A stretch of 14,997 nt of DNA from an uncultured Eubacterium sp. GTDB taxonomy: Bacteria; Bacillota_A; Clostridia; Lachnospirales; Lachnospiraceae. The notes beneath the pieces were generated by a model. The model searched no databases. It had not been told where the DNA came from and was given only the letters and a program-made list of their open reading frames with translations. This document shows, piece after piece, positions 1 to 6,671 of the stretch (within the stretch, counting starts at the first letter, position 1; every line of letters starts with the position of its first letter). A program made the position numbers and the translations under genes. The stretch lies in assembly GCA_947653505.1 (NCBI GenBank), contig CANTHI010000023.1, positions 1 through 14,997 on the forward strand, written 5' to 3'.

Positions 1-262
1 TTAACGTTATAATACCGACAAAAACCACGCCAATTTTAGCCCTGTCCATAGCAGAAAGTAAATGACTGTTTTTTCCAAATACAGAGATATTCCCTTCTGA
101 GCTGATGGTGCCCAGAATGCAGTGAATTAATGTGCTCTTTCCAGCACCGTTCGGCCCGATCAGACCCATAATGGTCCCTGCTGGTAATGTAAGATTGATA
201 TGATCCAGAAAAAAACTCTGATATTTTTTACATACATTTGATAATTTCAATATTTCATGCAT
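1..262 (-). CDS. ABC transporter ATP-binding protein (N-terminal part, cut by window edge)
   Basis: The first 87 codons of an ABC ATPase read from ATG at 262 toward base 1 and leave the window still open. The Walker A motif GPNGAGKST is at residues 36-44, after the usual N-terminal strand (MHEILKLSNVCKKY). The signature, Walker B and H-loop lie outside the window. The start is set by AGGAG at 270-274 (minus strand), 7 bases upstream. It follows the GntR regulator by about 70 bases in the same direction, the usual arrangement for YtrA-type repressors with the ABC exporter they control. The protein would energise a membrane exporter at the inner face of the membrane; the substrate cannot be told from this fragment. 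Confidence 0.9.
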   Translation of the reverse strand, partial: MHEILKLSNVCKKYQSFFLDHINLTLPAGTIMGLIGPNGAGKSTLIHCILGTISSEGNISVFGKNSHLLSAMDRAKIGVVFVGIITL

Positions 263-274
263 TTGTAATCTCCT

Positions 275-337
275 ATGATTTCAGCATTGAATGATTTCAG
301 TATTGAATGATTTCAGCATTGAATGATTTCAGCATTA
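275..337. repeat. Tandem repeat, four copies of a 16-bp unit
   Basis: The unit atgatttcagcattga is repeated head to tail at 275-290, 291-306 (one base different), 307-322 and 323-337 (last copy one base short). The array fills the gap between the GntR stop codon (335-337) and the ribosome site of the downstream ABC gene (270-274). The unit length is not a multiple of three, so it does not encode a repeated peptide in one frame. Copy number could change by slippage and would change the spacing between the two cistrons. Confidence 0.9.
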
Positions 338-706
338 ATTCTCGAAAAAAAACGCTGTTTTTCTTTTCAGTTCCTCAAGTGAAATACCATTCTTTTTCAC
401 CAGGCAGACTAATTCCTTTATTTTTTCATCAATCTCTTCCTCCTTTTGTTTTTTTATGCTTTCCATGTTTTTTACTTTTATAAAAGTGCCTTTCCCAACG
501 GTCGTTTGTATGATTTCTTCCCGTTGTAATTTATCATATGCTTTCTGCACAGTCATAACACCAATTTCCAATTCACATGCTAATGCTCTTACAGACGTGA
601 TCATATCGCCGTCTTTCAGTTCACCATCCAGTATGAGTTCTTTGATCTGTCTGCATATTTGTTCATATATTGGTGTGCTGCTTTGGTGACTAATTAAAAT
701 ATTCAA
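335..706 (-). CDS. GntR-family transcriptional repressor, YtrA subfamily
   Basis: A 123-residue DNA-binding protein with the GntR winged helix at roughly residues 10-75: the PIYEQICRQIKELILDG helix, then SVRALACELEIGVMTVQKAY (recognition helix), and the wing motif TVGKGTFI. Behind it is only a short helical, charged tail (about 76-123), so there is no large effector-binding domain. That architecture defines the YtrA subfamily, known to repress neighbouring ABC exporter genes in response to cell-wall antibiotics or peptides. GGAGG sits just before the ATG at 706. The next gene downstream on the same strand is an ABC ATPase, which is probably its target operon along with itself. A sigma-A promoter with a palindrome over the -10 precedes it. 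Confidence 0.93.
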   Translation of the reverse strand: MNILISHQSSTPIYEQICRQIKELILDGELKDGDMITSVRALACELEIGVMTVQKAYDKLQREEIIQTTVGKGTFIKVKNMESIKKQKEEEIDEKIKELVCLVKKNGISLEELKRKTAFFFEN

Positions 707-746
707 GGTTTCCTCCGGATTTTTAAGTGTTATGTATGACTATTAC

Positions 747-775
747 ACTATAGTACACAGTATAACATTTGTCAA
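747..775 (-). promoter_or_regulatory. Sigma-A promoter and likely GntR operator for the GntR-ABC operon
   Basis: On the minus strand the -35 TTGACA (775-770) is perfect, the spacer is 17 bases and the -10 is TATAGT (752-747). The -10 lies inside the 8-bp palindrome ACTATAGT (747-754), flanked by GTAC/GTGTA. A symmetric AT-rich site over the -10 is where a YtrA-type repressor would bind, so autoregulation is likely. The operator assignment is inference; the promoter match is direct. Confidence 0.75.
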
Positions 776-854
776 GTTTTTATTTCCTTACAGTTTCTAT
801 GAAAGTGCCATCCGCCATACCTTTTCATGACCGGTGGTGCTGCTGGCAGTAATT

Positions 855-1120
855 GCCTGACCTTTCCGGACTTTACGTACACTTTTTAATCATATAGTAT
901 ATCGCAAAAGAATGATGGATGGCAGGACGCACAAACGTACAAATTGATACAGGTTTACAAGACATTCAAAAACAGCTGCAAACAACTATATGTAACGCTT
1001 TCCTCATTCAGCGTCCGGGAGGCCAGTCTATACGGTTCTGGTTTATCCAGGTCAGAGCTTCTTACATTCTGGAGCGGACACAGCAGACGGGGCAAAGTTC
1101 CTCTCCCGGTGTCGCATAGC
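855..1120 (+). repeat. Dispersed intergenic repeat R1, copy 1 (inverted relative to 12361-12736)
   Basis: Three blocks here match the reverse complement of the 12.4-12.7 kb region in the same order. Block a is 855-879 versus 12711-12736. Block b is 917-952 versus 12637-12672, with about three differences in 36. Block c is 1002-1120 versus 12361-12480, about 80-85% identical by eye. No credible protein is encoded. This copy lacks the palindromic element found between blocks b and c in the other copy. The stretch 781-1140 otherwise holds nothing I recognise. Confidence 0.85.
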
Positions 1121-1148
1121 CAATATGTGACATTTTGAACATTATATC

Positions 1149-1177
1149 TTTACTATAGGGAAAAATACCGTTATAAT
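1149..1177 (+). promoter_or_regulatory. Candidate sigma-A promoter for lacZ
   Basis: TTTACT at 1149-1154, a 17-base spacer and a perfect TATAAT at 1172-1177. Transcription would begin near 1184 and give a leader of about 80 bases before the lacZ ATG at 1263. The -10 is embedded in the palindrome at 1161-1201, so regulation at this point is plausible. Confidence 0.6.
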
Positions 1178-1201
1178 GGATGCATCCATAACGGTATTTT
1201 T
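1161..1201. promoter_or_regulatory. Long palindrome over the lacZ -10: terminator-like hairpin or operator
   Basis: Arms 1161-1174 and 1188-1201 are perfectly complementary over 14 bp. The middle contains the self-complementary ggatgcatcc (1178-1187), so the whole forms a hairpin with one three-base bulge. It has an A-run on the left and a T-run (TTTTTATTTAT) on the right, as in a bidirectional intrinsic terminator. It could stop readthrough from either side or act as an operator, since it covers the TATAAT at 1172-1177. Confidence 0.7.
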
Positions 1202-1262
1202 ATTTATGACAGCAGCAGGTGTGGAAGGTGTCTGCTTTGTTGTCTGGAAAGGGAGGGCTTTT

Positions 1263-4200
1263 ATGCCAGATTTTAATTATGAACAGGTAAAAAATCCGCA
1301 ATATTTTGCGGCAGGCAGGCTGGATGCGCATTCGGACCATATATGCTATGCCAGCAGACAGGAGGCTTTGGAAAAAAAGACGGGGCTGCGTTATTCGCTG
1401 GATGGGATCTGGAAGTTTCACTATGCGCGCAATTACGCACAGACAGTTCCGGGCTTTGAACAGCCGGAATATGACTGTCGTCCGTGGGCGGATATCCGTG
1501 TGCCGGCGCATATCCAGATGGAGGGCTATGATATCCCGCAGTATGCCAATGTGCAGTATCCGTGGGATGGCAGGGAGGAAATCTGGACGGATGAGATTCC
1601 AAGGGAGTTCAATCCGGTTGCCAGCTATGTAAAATACTTTACGCTGCCGCAGTCGTTTGTGGGAAATCCGGTCTGTATTTCTTTTCAGGGAGCGGAAAGC
1701 GGGATGGCATTATGGCTGAACGGACAGTTTGTCGGTTACAGCGAAGACAGCTTTACGCCGTCAGATTTTGAACTGACGCCATACCTGAAAGAAGGGGAAA
1801 ATAAGCTGGCAGTCAGCGTATTTAAATGGACGTCCGGCAGCTGGTGTGAGGATCAGGATTTTTACCGGTTTTCCGGTATTTACCGGAGTGTATTTTTATA
1901 CACCATTCCAAAGACGCACGTATGGGATCTGAAGACGGAGCCGGTGGTAGAGCCGGATCTGATCCATGCAAATCTGAATCTGACGCTGAAAACAACCGGG
2001 GCAGGAAGTGTCCGTGTCATCGTATCGGACGGCAGGCAGGTGCTGGCAGAGGAGACAGTGGCATTGTCTGCGCAGGAAGAGACAGCGGCAGCATCACAGG
2101 ACGGGCAGGACAAAGCAGCGGCGGCATCGCCTGCTGGGACGCGGCTCGTGTTTCCGGTGGAGCATCCAAAGCTGTGGAGCGCGGAGGAGCCATATTTATA
2201 TGATATGATGCTGGAAGTGTCGGATGCTTCCGGAAACCTGACGGAGGTGATTCCACAAAAAGTCGGATTCCGCCGGTTTGAGATGAAGGACGGGCTGATG
2301 TGCCTGAATGGAAAGCGGATTGTATTCAAGGGAGTAAACCGTCATGAGTTTTCGTCCAAAACAGGACGGGCCGTATCAGATCAGGAAATCCTGACGGATA
2401 TTCTGACCATGAAACGCAATAATATCAATGCGGTCCGTACGTGTCATTATCCGGATGATTCCAGAATCTATCAGCTTTGTGATGAATATGGGCTGTATCT
2501 GATCGCGGAAAACAATATGGAGTCGCATGGCTCGTGGGATGCCGTGTCCCGCGGACTGGATGCGCCTGGGATGGCTGTGCCGGAGAATCATGAAGAGTGG
2601 ATGGGTGCGATGCTGGATCGTGTCAATTCGTGCTACCAGCGTGATAAAAACCATCCGTCGATTCTGATCTGGTCATGTGGCAACGAGTCTTATGGCGGAA
2701 AGGTAATTTATGAAATGTCACAGCTGTTCCGCAGACTGGATCCGTATCGTCTGGTACATTATGAAGGGGTGTTCCATGACCGCCGTTATAATGAAACGAG
2801 TGATATGGAGAGTCAGATGTATCCGTCAGTGGAAGAGATCCAGAGCTTTTTGCAGGAGCATCCGGACAAGCCGTTTATCTGCTGTGAATATACGCATGCG
2901 ATGGGCAATTCCTGCGGAGGAATGCATAAATATACCGATCTGACGGATACGCAGCCGCGGTACCAGGGCGGTTTTATCTGGGACTATATCGACCAGTCGC
3001 TTCTGAAAAAGAACCGCTATGGGGAAGCATTTCAGGCATACGGCGGTGACTGCGGGGAACGTCCGACGGATTATAATTTTAGCGGCAATGGGATTGTATA
3101 CGGAGGAGAGCGCGACGCTTCTCCGAAAATGCAGGAAGTGAAGTATAATTATCAGAATATTTCCGTGAAGTTTGACGCGGATACGTTTACCGTGGTAAAT
3201 AAGCATCTGTTTATTTCTACGGGTGCGTATCAGTGTGTGGCGCTTCTGCAAAGGGACGGTGTTTTAATAGAAGAAAAACCGCTGGACATCGATGTGAAAC
3301 CGCTGTCAGAAGCACAGTTTGCACTTCCGTTTGAAGACCATCAGGATGCGGAATATGCCATAACCATTTCGTTCCGGTTAAAGGAAGATACACGCTGGGC
3401 GAAAGCGGGTCATGAGGTTGCGTTTGGACAGAAGATTTATAAAAAACCATTTGTATGGAAAAAAAGCGAAAAACCGCTGCGGGTCATTCATGGCAAGCTG
3501 AATGTCGGTGTAAAGGGCGAAGGGTTTGAGGTGCTGTTTTCCATGTTAAACGGCGGTCTGGCGTCATACCGGTATGCTGGCACGGAGATGATTGAAAAAA
3601 TACCAATGCCGAATTTCTGGCGTGCGCCGGTAGACAATGATCTTGGCAGCCTTGCGACGGCACGTTACGCGCAGTGGAAGATTGCAAGCATGTATATCAG
3701 CCATAAAGATATTGACGCGGAAAAAGACGATGCATACCATACGGCTTTTGTGGACAATCCATTGAAAGTAGCAGAAGCGGACAATACCGTAACCGTTACC
3801 TTTGTATATCATATGCCGACGACGCCGCACAGTACCTGCGAGGTATCCTATACGGTTTACGGGGACGGCGCGGTGCAGACAAAGCTTTCGTATGATCCGG
3901 TGAAAGAGCTGGGTGATATGCCGGAGTTTGGCATGATGTTTACGCTGGACGCGGATTACGATCATGTCAGATGGTACGGACTCGGTCCGGCAGAGACTTA
4001 CGCAGACCGCAAAGAAGGGGCAAAGCTCAGCATTTATGAAAACAGGGTAGCAGATAATCTGGCAAAATATCTCGTTCCGCAGGAGTGCGGCAACAAAATG
4101 GGAGTCCGTTATGCTACGGTGACTGATTACAGAGGCAGGGGCATGCTGTTTGCGGGAGATGCGATGAATTTTTCCGCGCTGCCGTATACGCCGCATGAAA

Positions 4201-4376
4201 TGGAGCATGCGCTGCATGCCTATGAGCTTCCAAATGTGCATCATACAGTTGTGCGCGTTGCGCTGGCGCAGATGGGCGTTGCCGGAGATGACAGCTGGCG
4301 CGCAAGGGTACGGCCGGAGTACCGGATTCATGTGAGCCACAGGCTGGAGTTTTCCTTTGTGTTCCGGGGGATTTAA
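1263..4376 (+). CDS. lacZ: Beta-galactosidase, glycoside hydrolase family 2
   Basis: A 1,037-residue cytoplasmic GH2 enzyme that hydrolyses terminal beta-galactosides such as lactose. It has the full LacZ domain order: sugar-binding N-domain with an early conserved YANVQYPWDG segment, immunoglobulin-like domain, TIM barrel, and C-terminal small-chain domain. The acid/base glutamate is E475 in WSCGNES and the nucleophile is E542 in CCEYTHAMGNS. The size is close to E. coli LacZ. An ATG in the same frame at 1176 would add 29 residues, but 1263 is better: GGGAGG lies at 1251-1256 and homologues begin near MPDF. An Ala/Gln/Asp-rich insertion (EETAAASQDGQDKAAAASPAG) in the second domain is unusual and probably a surface loop. 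There is no signal peptide and no linked permease or regulator. Confidence 0.97.
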   Translation: MPDFNYEQVKNPQYFAAGRLDAHSDHICYASRQEALEKKTGLRYSLDGIWKFHYARNYAQTVPGFEQPEYDCRPWADIRVPAHIQMEGYDIPQYANVQYPWDGREEIWTDEIPREFNPVASYVKYFTLPQSFVGNPVCISFQGAESGMALWLNGQFVGYSEDSFTPSDFELTPYLKEGENKLAVSVFKWTSGSWCEDQDFYRFSGIYRSVFLYTIPKTHVWDLKTEPVVEPDLIHANLNLTLKTTGAGSVRVIVSDGRQVLAEETVALSAQEETAAASQDGQDKAAAASPAGTRLVFPVEHPKLWSAEEPYLYDMMLEVSDASGNLTEVIPQKVGFRRFEMKDGLMCLNGKRIVFKGVNRHEFSSKTGRAVSDQEILTDILTMKRNNINAVRTCHYPDDSRIYQLCDEYGLYLIAENNMESHGSWDAVSRGLDAPGMAVPENHEEWMGAMLDRVNSCYQRDKNHPSILIWSCGNESYGGKVIYEMSQLFRRLDPYRLVHYEGVFHDRRYNETSDMESQMYPSVEEIQSFLQEHPDKPFICCEYTHAMGNSCGGMHKYTDLTDTQPRYQGGFIWDYIDQSLLKKNRYGEAFQAYGGDCGERPTDYNFSGNGIVYGGERDASPKMQEVKYNYQNISVKFDADTFTVVNKHLFISTGAYQCVALLQRDGVLIEEKPLDIDVKPLSEAQFALPFEDHQDAEYAITISFRLKEDTRWAKAGHEVAFGQKIYKKPFVWKKSEKPLRVIHGKLNVGVKGEGFEVLFSMLNGGLASYRYAGTEMIEKIPMPNFWRAPVDNDLGSLATARYAQWKIASMYISHKDIDAEKDDAYHTAFVDNPLKVAEADNTVTVTFVYHMPTTPHSTCEVSYTVYGDGAVQTKLSYDPVKELGDMPEFGMMFTLDADYDHVRWYGLGPAETYADRKEGAKLSIYENRVADNLAKYLVPQECGNKMGVRYATVTDYRGRGMLFAGDAMNFSALPYTPHEMEHALHAYELPNVHHTVVRVALAQMGVAGDDSWRARVRPEYRIHVSHRLEFSFVFRGI

Positions 4377-4390
4377 GGCCAGGAGTCTGA

Positions 4391-4804
4391 AAAATAAATA
4401 TTGTACCAGGCATAGAACTGCCAAAGCTTCCAAAGGAACTGAAAGAAGACAGCAGCGATATAGAACTCTGGGCGAAGTTCATTAATTCAGAACGGAAGGA
4501 GGAGTCTGACGTGATTGCGCAGAAAAACCAGTATATAGAAAGTGCGTATGAGCGGCTGCAGATGATCAGTCAGGACAGAGAGAAACGTCTGGAGTACGAG
4601 GCCCGTGAGAAAGCAATTCTGGATTACAATCAGACGATGCAGGAAGCAGAAGAACGGGGCGAAGAACGGGGGAAAGAACGGGGCCGGGAGCAGATCAGCA
4701 GATTATTTGCCCGGCTGGTGCAGGATAAGCGGTTCGATGTTTTGGAACGTGCTGCAAACGATAAGGAATTTCAAGAGCAGCTTATGTCTGAGTATGGACT
4801 CTGA
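4391..4804 (+). pseudogene. 5'-truncated Rpn-family (PD-(D/E)XK) nuclease; C-terminal part may still be translated from GTG 4511
   Basis: The frame is open from 4391 (stop at 4388-4390). From about 4403 it matches the C-terminal half of the intact paralogue at 13743-14618: GIELPKLPKELKED here against VIELPKLPGELRED there, then SAYERLQMISQD against SAYNQLQLISQD. The nuclease domain is missing. A GTG at 4511 sits 8 bases after AAGGAGG (4496-4502) and would make a 97-residue protein: the conserved linker helix, a Glu/Arg/Gly-rich stretch (EERGEERGKERGREQ), and a different C-terminus (LFARLVQDKRFDVLERAANDKEF). It may be a dead fragment or a free-standing C-terminal protein; Rpn proteins are reported to make such an internal product as an antitoxin. 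It lies 14 bases after lacZ with no visible terminator between, so it may be co-transcribed. Confidence 0.8.
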
Positions 4805-4924
4805 TGATTAAGATACAAAGGCATGTCAGTGGTTAAAGGATGGTACATCAGTAGATAAGTATTTCAAAATGGAGCCATTTCGGAGCCTTCGCTGAAAAAT
4901 GCGTCTTGTGATAACATTGCAGGG

Positions 4925-5021
4925 AAATCAGGTACATAGCCCGTTCCAGCGTGCCCCCTTCGGGTATGCACCTGATTTTTGCCTGGCATTCTCGAAGAAA
5001 AATACCCAAAGGGGCACGCTG
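4925..5021. repeat. Large imperfect inverted repeat with alternative hairpins
   Basis: Arms 4947-4967 and 5002-5021 (cagcgtgcccc.../...ggggcacgctg) pair over about 20 bp with one extra base and one mismatch. A second pair, aaatcaggt 4925-4933 with acctgattt 4970-4978, overlaps the first and is followed by a T-run, so the two folds exclude each other. It lies in the 288-base gap between the rpn remnant (+) and the phosphatase (-), whose 3' ends converge here. A convergent terminator or a decayed mobile repeat are both possible. A 27-codon frame ending at 4894 lies in the same gap but has no ribosome site or recognisable family. Confidence 0.7.
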
Positions 5022-5092
5022 TACGGCGTAACTTTATCAGATTATTTCTTTACAGTTCCTTATTTCGGGACAGCTTCTGTCATATTAGTTAC

Positions 5093-5656
5093 TCACAGTT
5101 CCTTCAGTATCTGCTCTATATTATCCCTGTGCGGAATAATAATCTCTATATCCACTTCAGGATGATGCTTCACATAGGCAGTAAGAACATCCATTAAATT
5201 ATCTTTGGACTTCATATAGTCGTCAATAATTACCTCATCACTAAATCCAAGACGTTTCAGAATAAGCGCGGATACCACGCCTGTCCGGTCCTTGCCCGCA
5301 CTACAAAAGTACATGACATTAGATTCTGCATGCATGATGGTATCAATAATGTGTTCCATCTGATCATCAATCATATTCTGATAGACTTTATGCAGATGTT
5401 CCAGTGATCCGGGTGTATTACCGCCGCCTGTAACCGGAAGATGAATATATCTGAATCCTGTCGTGTCTTTCAGACTGCATGGTTTTATGGCAGCCTCATC
5501 ATCTGAGCGCAGATCCACGATCGTAGTAATGTTTTGTTCTGATAACCACCGGATTTCTTCACCGGTCAGATGCTCTGGAAAATCACTTCTGATATAACGG
5601 TTTGTGCCTGTTGGAAGTGCACGCGTATTTTTTGTGGACGATAATAAAGAACCCAT
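5093..5656 (-). CDS. Tyrosine-type protein phosphatase
   Basis: A 187-residue cysteine-based phosphatase of the bacterial tyrosine-phosphatase family (PF13350 type). The P-loop CSAGKDRTG is at residues 118-126, with C118 as nucleophile and R124 binding phosphate. Upstream are the family's TNRYIRSDFP and IVDLRSDDE segments, the latter carrying the usual conserved DLR. Length is at the short end for the family but the domain appears whole. There is no signal peptide, so it acts in the cytosol or is released without one; substrates may be phosphotyrosine proteins or phospholipid-like molecules. GGGGAGG precedes the ATG at 5656. It is transcribed away from the ABC-sigma operon, with about 125 bases between start codons. 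Confidence 0.92.
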   Translation of the reverse strand: MGSLLSSTKNTRALPTGTNRYIRSDFPEHLTGEEIRWLSEQNITTIVDLRSDDEAAIKPCSLKDTTGFRYIHLPVTGGGNTPGSLEHLHKVYQNMIDDQMEHIIDTIMHAESNVMYFCSAGKDRTGVVSALILKRLGFSDEVIIDDYMKSKDNLMDVLTAYVKHHPEVDIEIIIPHRDNIEQILKEL

Positions 5657-5686
5657 ATTCCAAACCTCCCCGAAGATTTTGCTTTT

Positions 5687-5695
5687 ATCATACCA
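5687..5695 (-). promoter_or_regulatory. Candidate extended -10 promoter for the phosphatase gene
   Basis: On the minus strand TGGTATGAT gives a TATGAT -10 (5692-5687) with the extended TG. No good -35 is seen 17 bases further up. The duplicated TGAAAC just upstream is noted but not explained. Confidence 0.4.
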
Positions 5696-5780
5696 CGTTT
5701 CAGTTTCAGATACATGAAAAATTTTATTTTTCTGTAACGAATTTCATCAAAGCTTCTCTTATATACAGGAGGTGATTTTT

Positions 5781-6479
5781 ATGCATTGCATAGAGCTGAA
5801 ACAGGTCTGTAAAGCTTATTCAGATGGAAGTGAAACCTCAGGGGCGCTTTCAGATCTGTCTTTTACGGCAGAACGAGGGGAGTTTGTAGCCATAACAGGT
5901 CCTTCCGGCTGCGGAAAATCGACGCTGCTGCATATTATCGGAGGGCTGTGCCGGCCATCATCCGGGGATGTCCGGATTAATGGAGAACCATTGTATGAAA
6001 AAAGTCAGGATGCACTGGCGCTGTATCGTCGAAAAAAGGCAGGCATTATTTACCAGTTTTATAATCTGGTGCCGGAGCTGACAGCAGAGGAAAATTTGAT
6101 TTTGCCAGCACTGATGAACCGGACGGCAGTGGACAGCATGTACGTAAAAGAGATCCTGCAGCTTTTGGGTCTGTATCCGAAGAGGAATCTGTATCCGGCA
6201 CAGCTTTCCGGTGGACAGCAGCAGAAAATAGCAGTTGGCAGGGCGCTGATCCAGCAGCCGGAGTTGCTTCTGGCAGATGAACCGACCGGAAATCTGGACT
6301 CCGCGAAACGGGATGAGCTTCTGGAGCTGTTTTCGTATCTGAACAGGCAGGAAAGAATGACAATTCTGCTCGTTACGCATGATCTGGCAGCCGCGCAGGC
6401 CGCCAGCCGCAGAATCTGCCTGCGGGATGGGAGGATTGTGCAGGCAGGGGATGGCAGATGCAGGAGCGGACTTAAGTAA
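5781..6479 (+). CDS. ABC transporter ATP-binding protein (MacB/LolD/BceA type)
   Basis: A 232-residue ATPase that would power the FtsX-like permease encoded just downstream. Walker A GPSGCGKST is at residues 40-48, the Q-loop at IIYQFYNLVPELTAEEN, the signature LSGGQ at 142-146, Walker B LLLADEP with D166/E167, and the switch histidine is H200 in VTHDL. The pattern of short N-terminus, GLCRPSSGDV and DEPTGNLD is typical of MacB/LolD/BceA exporters that handle antimicrobial peptides, lipoproteins or cell-wall signals. The ATG at 5781 is chosen because AGGAGG lies at 5767-5772, 8 bases before it; an in-frame GTG at 5772 overlaps that site and is unlikely. The gene starts a run with permease, sigma factor and anti-sigma factor. 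Confidence 0.95.
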   Translation: MHCIELKQVCKAYSDGSETSGALSDLSFTAERGEFVAITGPSGCGKSTLLHIIGGLCRPSSGDVRINGEPLYEKSQDALALYRRKKAGIIYQFYNLVPELTAEENLILPALMNRTAVDSMYVKEILQLLGLYPKRNLYPAQLSGGQQQKIAVGRALIQQPELLLADEPTGNLDSAKRDELLELFSYLNRQERMTILLVTHDLAAAQAASRRICLRDGRIVQAGDGRCRSGLK

Positions 6480-6531
6480 AAAATGTAACACATTGTGTAA
6501 ATTGTCCCATTCTACACTTAAGTTTGCGCTT

Positions 6532-6621
6532 ATGGGGCCGGTTCCCAGGAATATTGGGACTTGCCTGAGTGGCTGCCAGAATTGTGAGGATTATCTGAAT
6601 GGGAAAGGCTGGCCAGAGTGA
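6532..6621 (+). other. Possible 29-residue cysteine-containing peptide between ATPase and permease
   Basis: An ATG at 6532 opens a 29-codon frame ending at TGA 6619-6621. It contains TCLSGCQNCEDYL, that is three cysteines spaced C-x3-C-x2-C. Its stop overlaps a GTG (6618) that is in frame with the permease gene, the layout of translational coupling. No ribosome site is visible before the ATG, and the frame also continues upstream inside the ATPase gene, so chance is quite possible. The 138-base gap is unusually long for an ATPase/permease pair and also holds a small hairpin (tccca...ttggga). Confidence 0.25.
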
Positions 6622-6671
6622 GAAAGGATAGGAGACTGGCCGGAATGAGGGAGGATAGGAGTCGGGAAGAA

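Noticed and set aside
275..337. Tandem 16-bp repeats as a CRISPR array
   Set aside because: Units are directly adjacent with no spacers, and no cas genes are seen.
919..1138. Two overlapping 64-66 codon frames upstream of lacZ
   Set aside because: They lie wholly in repeat R1, whose second copy does not preserve either frame, and lack ribosome sites.
1176..1262. Extended N-terminus of beta-galactosidase from ATG 1176
   Set aside because: The codons lie in the promoter palindrome, there is no ribosome site before 1176, and a good one (GGGAGG) precedes ATG 1263.
3564..4433. Long minus-strand frame (289 codons) inside lacZ
   Set aside because: It is antisense to a well-conserved catalytic gene, has no family resemblance or ribosome site, and reflects codon bias of lacZ.
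4811..4894. 27-codon frame (…QWLKDGTSVDKYFKMEPF…) after the rpn remnant
   Set aside because: It reads cleanly but lacks a start codon context, a ribosome site or any recognisable family; at most a scrap of a lost gene.
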